Under the pieces are notes generated by a model, which saw nothing but the letters and a program-made list of their open reading frames with translations, made no database searches and was not told the origin of the DNA. From an uncultured Anaerovibrio sp. (GTDB lineage Bacteria; Bacillota; Negativicutes; Selenomonadales; Selenomonadaceae), in assembly GCA_934196075.1 (NCBI GenBank), contig CAKPVW010000067.1, forward strand, positions 1-8,217: a DNA stretch of 8,217 bases, given 5' to 3'. Positions within the stretch are counted from its first letter, which is position 1; each line of letters begins with the position of its first letter. Position numbers and translations under genes: made by a program. Of this stretch, positions 6,369-8,217 are shown piece after piece.

Positions 6369-6409
6369 AAACTAAAAGAACGACTCTGGGGGAGCCGTTC
6401 TCTTAGTTT
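6369..6409. repeat. 18-bp inverted repeat downstream of the terminator
   Basis: Positions 6369-6386 pair with 6392-6409 at 16 of 18 bases around a TGGGG loop. No T-tract follows in the plus direction. On the minus strand the descending arm ends in TTTTAGTTT, so it may help terminate the isomerase gene. It could equally be a remnant end of the element that left the neighbouring nuclease fragment. Confidence 0.55.
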
Positions 6410-6439
6410 ACAGTATAAGGGTATAAGGGAAAAATAGTA

Positions 6440-6461
6440 GTTATAACGCAAGGGTTATAAC
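6440..6461. terminator. GTTATAAC inverted pair, possible weak terminator of the isomerase gene
   Basis: The self-complementary octamer GTTATAAC occurs at 6440-6447 and 6454-6461, forming an 8-bp stem with a 6-nt spacer. On the minus strand it follows the isomerase stop by about 14 nt and is trailed by TACTATTTTTC. The stem is AT-rich, so terminator strength is doubtful; a protein-binding site is an alternative. Confidence 0.35.
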
Positions 6462-6475
6462 GGGGGAAGATTTAT

Positions 6476-7969
6476 TTAATCAACAAAAGGGCTTTCAGAA
6501 GCATAAAGCATACCCTTTGGCTGGTTAAAGGCAATATCCTCTACGCCTAACTGGCGGAGAACATCAAAGATTACCTTGCCATAGTGACCAAAGGCTACAG
6601 CACCATGATGTGGATAGCGCTTCTCAATCAATACATGGCGGTAGAAACGACCCATCTCTGGGATAGCGAATACGCCAATGCCACCAAAGGAACCAGTAGC
6701 AACAGGCAGTACCTCGCCCTCAGCAATATAAGCACGAAGCTTGCCATCGGCAGTGCTCTGCAAGCGATAGAAGGTAATGTCGCCTGCATCAATATCACCT
6801 TCCAGAGTGCCACGGGTAATATCAGGAGTGCCGCCATTTTCCAGCAGACGGTTCTGAATCAGCTGATACTTTACGCCGCCCTTCTTCAGCTTGCACAGAG
6901 GAGTGTTGCCACAGTGGAAGCCCATGAAGGTATCTTCAACGGTGTAGTTTTTGATACCCTTGATATGCTTTTCAAACATATCCTTTGGTACAGAATTGTT
7001 GATATCCAGCAGGGTAACAGTATCGCCAGAAATGCAGATGCCCATGTACTCAGAAAGCGCACCATAGATATCCACCTCACAGGCAACAGGAATGCCTCTG
7101 GAAACGAGACGGCTATTTACATAGCAAGGCTCAAAGCCGAACTGGCTTGGGAAGGCTGGCCAGCACTTGTTGGCAAAGGCTACATATTTGCGGGCGCCCT
7201 TGTGAGCTTCCATCCAATCTAGGAGAGTCAGTTCATACTGAGCCATACGTGGCAATAAATCTGGGTAAGGGTTGCCCTCAGTGCCCAGCTCCTTGGCCAT
7301 GTCCTCTACAATATCTTTGATACGTGGATCATCCTGATGTTCTTTGTAGGAAACCAGTAAATCCAGCTCGGAGTTTTCCTCAATTTCTACTCCAATGTCA
7401 TAGAGAGGTGCAATAGGAGCATTGCAGGCGAAGAAATCCTGTGGACGAGGGCCAAAGGTGATGATTTTGAGGCCCTGCAGACCCAGCAAAGTACGTGCTA
7501 CCGGCTGGAATTCAGCAATCATGTCGGCAATTTCGTCAGCGGTGCCAACAGGATATTCTGGAATAAATGCCTTGAGATGTCTAAGGCCTAGATTGTAGGA
7601 GCAGTTCAACACGCCACAATAAGCATCGCCACGGCCGTTAATCAGGTTTTTGCCGGTTTCCTCAGCGGCGGCTACATACATAACAGGGCCGTCAAATTCT
7701 TTAGCCACCAAAGTTTCTGGAGTTTCTGGGCCAAAGTTTCCCAAGAATACGACTAGAGCGTTGCAGCCAGCGTCCTTGGCTTCTTTTACAGCCTCCAGCA
7801 TGTCGCATTCGTTTTCAATGGTCTTTTTTACTTCGTACAAATCACCATATTTTTTGCTGTAGCTTTCGACAATGGCCTTGCGACGGTTTTCAGAAAGGGA
7901 AATAATAAAGCAGTCACGGCTTACAGAAATAATACCGCATTTTACATTTGGAATGTTGGTAATAGACAT
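6476..7969 (-). CDS. L-fucose/L-arabinose isomerase family protein
   Basis: This 497-residue cytoplasmic protein has the FucI/AraA fold, expected to interconvert an aldose and a ketose using a divalent metal such as manganese. Metal ligands can be placed by spacing: Glu298 in GIPVACEVDIYGAL and Asp322 in VTLLDINN lie 24 residues apart, as Glu337 and Asp361 do in E. coli FucI, and the C-terminal HHGAVAFGH (454-462) supplies the histidine. It is about 95 residues shorter than FucI and near AraA in length, so the sugar cannot be named. ATG at 7969 follows AAAGGAGAG by about 6 nt; an upstream in-frame ATG at 8005 lacks a ribosome site and is rejected. No kinase, aldolase or sugar transporter gene is next to it within the window. 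A consensus promoter and operator-like repeat precede it. Confidence 0.85.
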   Translation of the reverse strand: MSITNIPNVKCGIISVSRDCFIISLSENRRKAIVESYSKKYGDLYEVKKTIENECDMLEAVKEAKDAGCNALVVFLGNFGPETPETLVAKEFDGPVMYVAAAEETGKNLINGRGDAYCGVLNCSYNLGLRHLKAFIPEYPVGTADEIADMIAEFQPVARTLLGLQGLKIITFGPRPQDFFACNAPIAPLYDIGVEIEENSELDLLVSYKEHQDDPRIKDIVEDMAKELGTEGNPYPDLLPRMAQYELTLLDWMEAHKGARKYVAFANKCWPAFPSQFGFEPCYVNSRLVSRGIPVACEVDIYGALSEYMGICISGDTVTLLDINNSVPKDMFEKHIKGIKNYTVEDTFMGFHCGNTPLCKLKKGGVKYQLIQNRLLENGGTPDITRGTLEGDIDAGDITFYRLQSTADGKLRAYIAEGEVLPVATGSFGGIGVFAIPEMGRFYRHVLIEKRYPHHGAVAFGHYGKVIFDVLRQLGVEDIAFNQPKGMLYASESPFVD

Positions 7970-8004
7970 GATGAACTCTCCTTTTATTTGATACACAATT
8001 TGCA

Positions 8005-8020
8005 CCTACACCCCAGTAGG
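8005..8020 (-). promoter_or_regulatory. Small leader hairpin before the isomerase gene
   Basis: CCTAC (8005-8009) pairs with GTAGG (8016-8020), and an outer ACACAA (7993-7998) can pair with TTGTGT (8024-8029). It lies between the operator-like repeat and the ribosome site, in the 5' leader. It may shape mRNA stability or translation; nothing identifies it as a known riboswitch. Confidence 0.3.
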
Positions 8021-8027
8021 TTTTTGT

Positions 8028-8051
8028 GTTGCGTGTTCACGTGCACGCAAC
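8028..8051. promoter_or_regulatory. Operator-like inverted repeat at the isomerase transcription start
   Basis: Perfect 8-bp arms GTTGCGTG (8028-8035) and CACGCAAC (8044-8051) flank an 8-bp centre that contains CACGTG. On the minus strand this spans roughly +5 to +28 from the predicted start, where a repressor would block transcription. The arm layout suits a dimeric sugar-responsive regulator (LacI-, GntR- or DeoR-like), but no regulator gene lies in the window. Confidence 0.55.
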
Positions 8052-8061
8052 TGATGGATTT

Positions 8062-8090
8062 AGAATAGCATAGCTGTGACTGGTTGTCAA
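8062..8090 (-). promoter_or_regulatory. Consensus promoter for the isomerase gene
   Basis: On the minus strand, a perfect TTGACA (8090-8085) and TATTCT (8067-8062) are spaced by exactly 17 bp, predicting a start near 8055. The -35 box is only about 11 bp from the diverged edge of the right repeat copy. Confidence 0.8.
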
Positions 8091-8143
8091 TAATATTTTT
8101 GCAAATTCTGATTTGTAGAGCTGACAGATTATTCATAATGCTA

Positions 8144-8217
8144 TTTACTGAGGCATGGCAAATACCCTTCCCGGCACGCTCGCGCTATGTAAATGTGCCT
8201 CACGCTGCTAAACTCAT
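8144..8217. repeat. Palindromic intergenic repeat, right copy, inverted and cut by the window end
   Basis: These 74 bases are the exact reverse complement of 87-160. A weaker match continues inward (8101-8143 against 161-203), including 19 of 22 identical bases around CAAATCAGAATT. The rest of the palindrome presumably lies beyond the window. Confidence 0.85.

Noticed and set aside
6584..7222. 212-residue plus-strand reading frame opposite the isomerase gene
   Set aside because: It is fully antisense to a well-supported gene with conserved active-site motifs, and its protein shows no recognisable domain.
87..8217. Composite transposon bounded by the inverted repeats
   Set aside because: No transposase is encoded between the ends and the cargo looks like ordinary chromosomal genes; a dispersed repeat or contig break is simpler.
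1..8217. CRISPR array, phage region or toxin-antitoxin pair
   Set aside because: No series of regularly spaced repeats, no phage structural genes and no small overlapping gene pairs were seen.

Overview
The window carries six intact protein-coding genes and one gene remnant, in a bacterial layout with short intergenic gaps. TTG start codons, strong AGGAGG-type ribosome sites, and SpoVB/YtgP-type, DUF4931 and YegS-family proteins point to Firmicutes in the broad sense. A Gram-negative Negativicutes (Selenomonas/Anaerovibrio-like) is my best guess, but that is an impression from gene style, not a proof.

Layout, left to right. Positions 1-160 hold one copy of a palindromic non-coding repeat; 74 bp of it recur perfectly, inverted, at 8144-8217, so the window is bounded by the same repeat at both ends. 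A promoter at 260-288 drives a small SpeD (AdoMet decarboxylase)-like protein (321-776) that keeps the family fold motifs but has lost the serine that becomes the pyruvoyl cofactor. A strong terminator follows. Positions 884-1012 contain a dense series of hairpins placed directly after an ATGA, which looks like a stand-alone structured RNA or IS200/IS605-derived element. It lies in the leader of a sodium-dependent (NSS/SNF) transporter gene (1031-2386). A bidirectional terminator (2452-2481) separates that gene from a convergent DUF4931/GalT-like gene (2501-3349, minus).

A divergent control region (3350-3565) has a clear plus-strand promoter and a perfect 14-bp palindrome. It leads into an apparent two-gene operon: a 14-TM SpoVB/MurJ-type lipid-linked-sugar flippase (3566-5221), then, after 20 nt, a YegS/DgkB-type lipid kinase (5242-6114). 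Immediately after the kinase stop is the 3' remnant of a PD-(D/E)XK nuclease/transposase gene (about 6115-6310), then a terminator and several palindromes. The last gene, on the minus strand (6476-7969), is an L-fucose/L-arabinose isomerase-family protein with a textbook promoter and an operator-like inverted repeat just after the predicted transcription start.

How the genes work together: the flippase and lipid kinase plausibly share an envelope/lipid-carrier role. The isomerase is a separately controlled sugar gene and the transporter an amino-acid importer. No CRISPR array, rRNA or tRNA is visible. The most unusual items are the SpeD homolog lacking its catalytic serine, the structured element before the transporter, and the bounding palindromic repeats.
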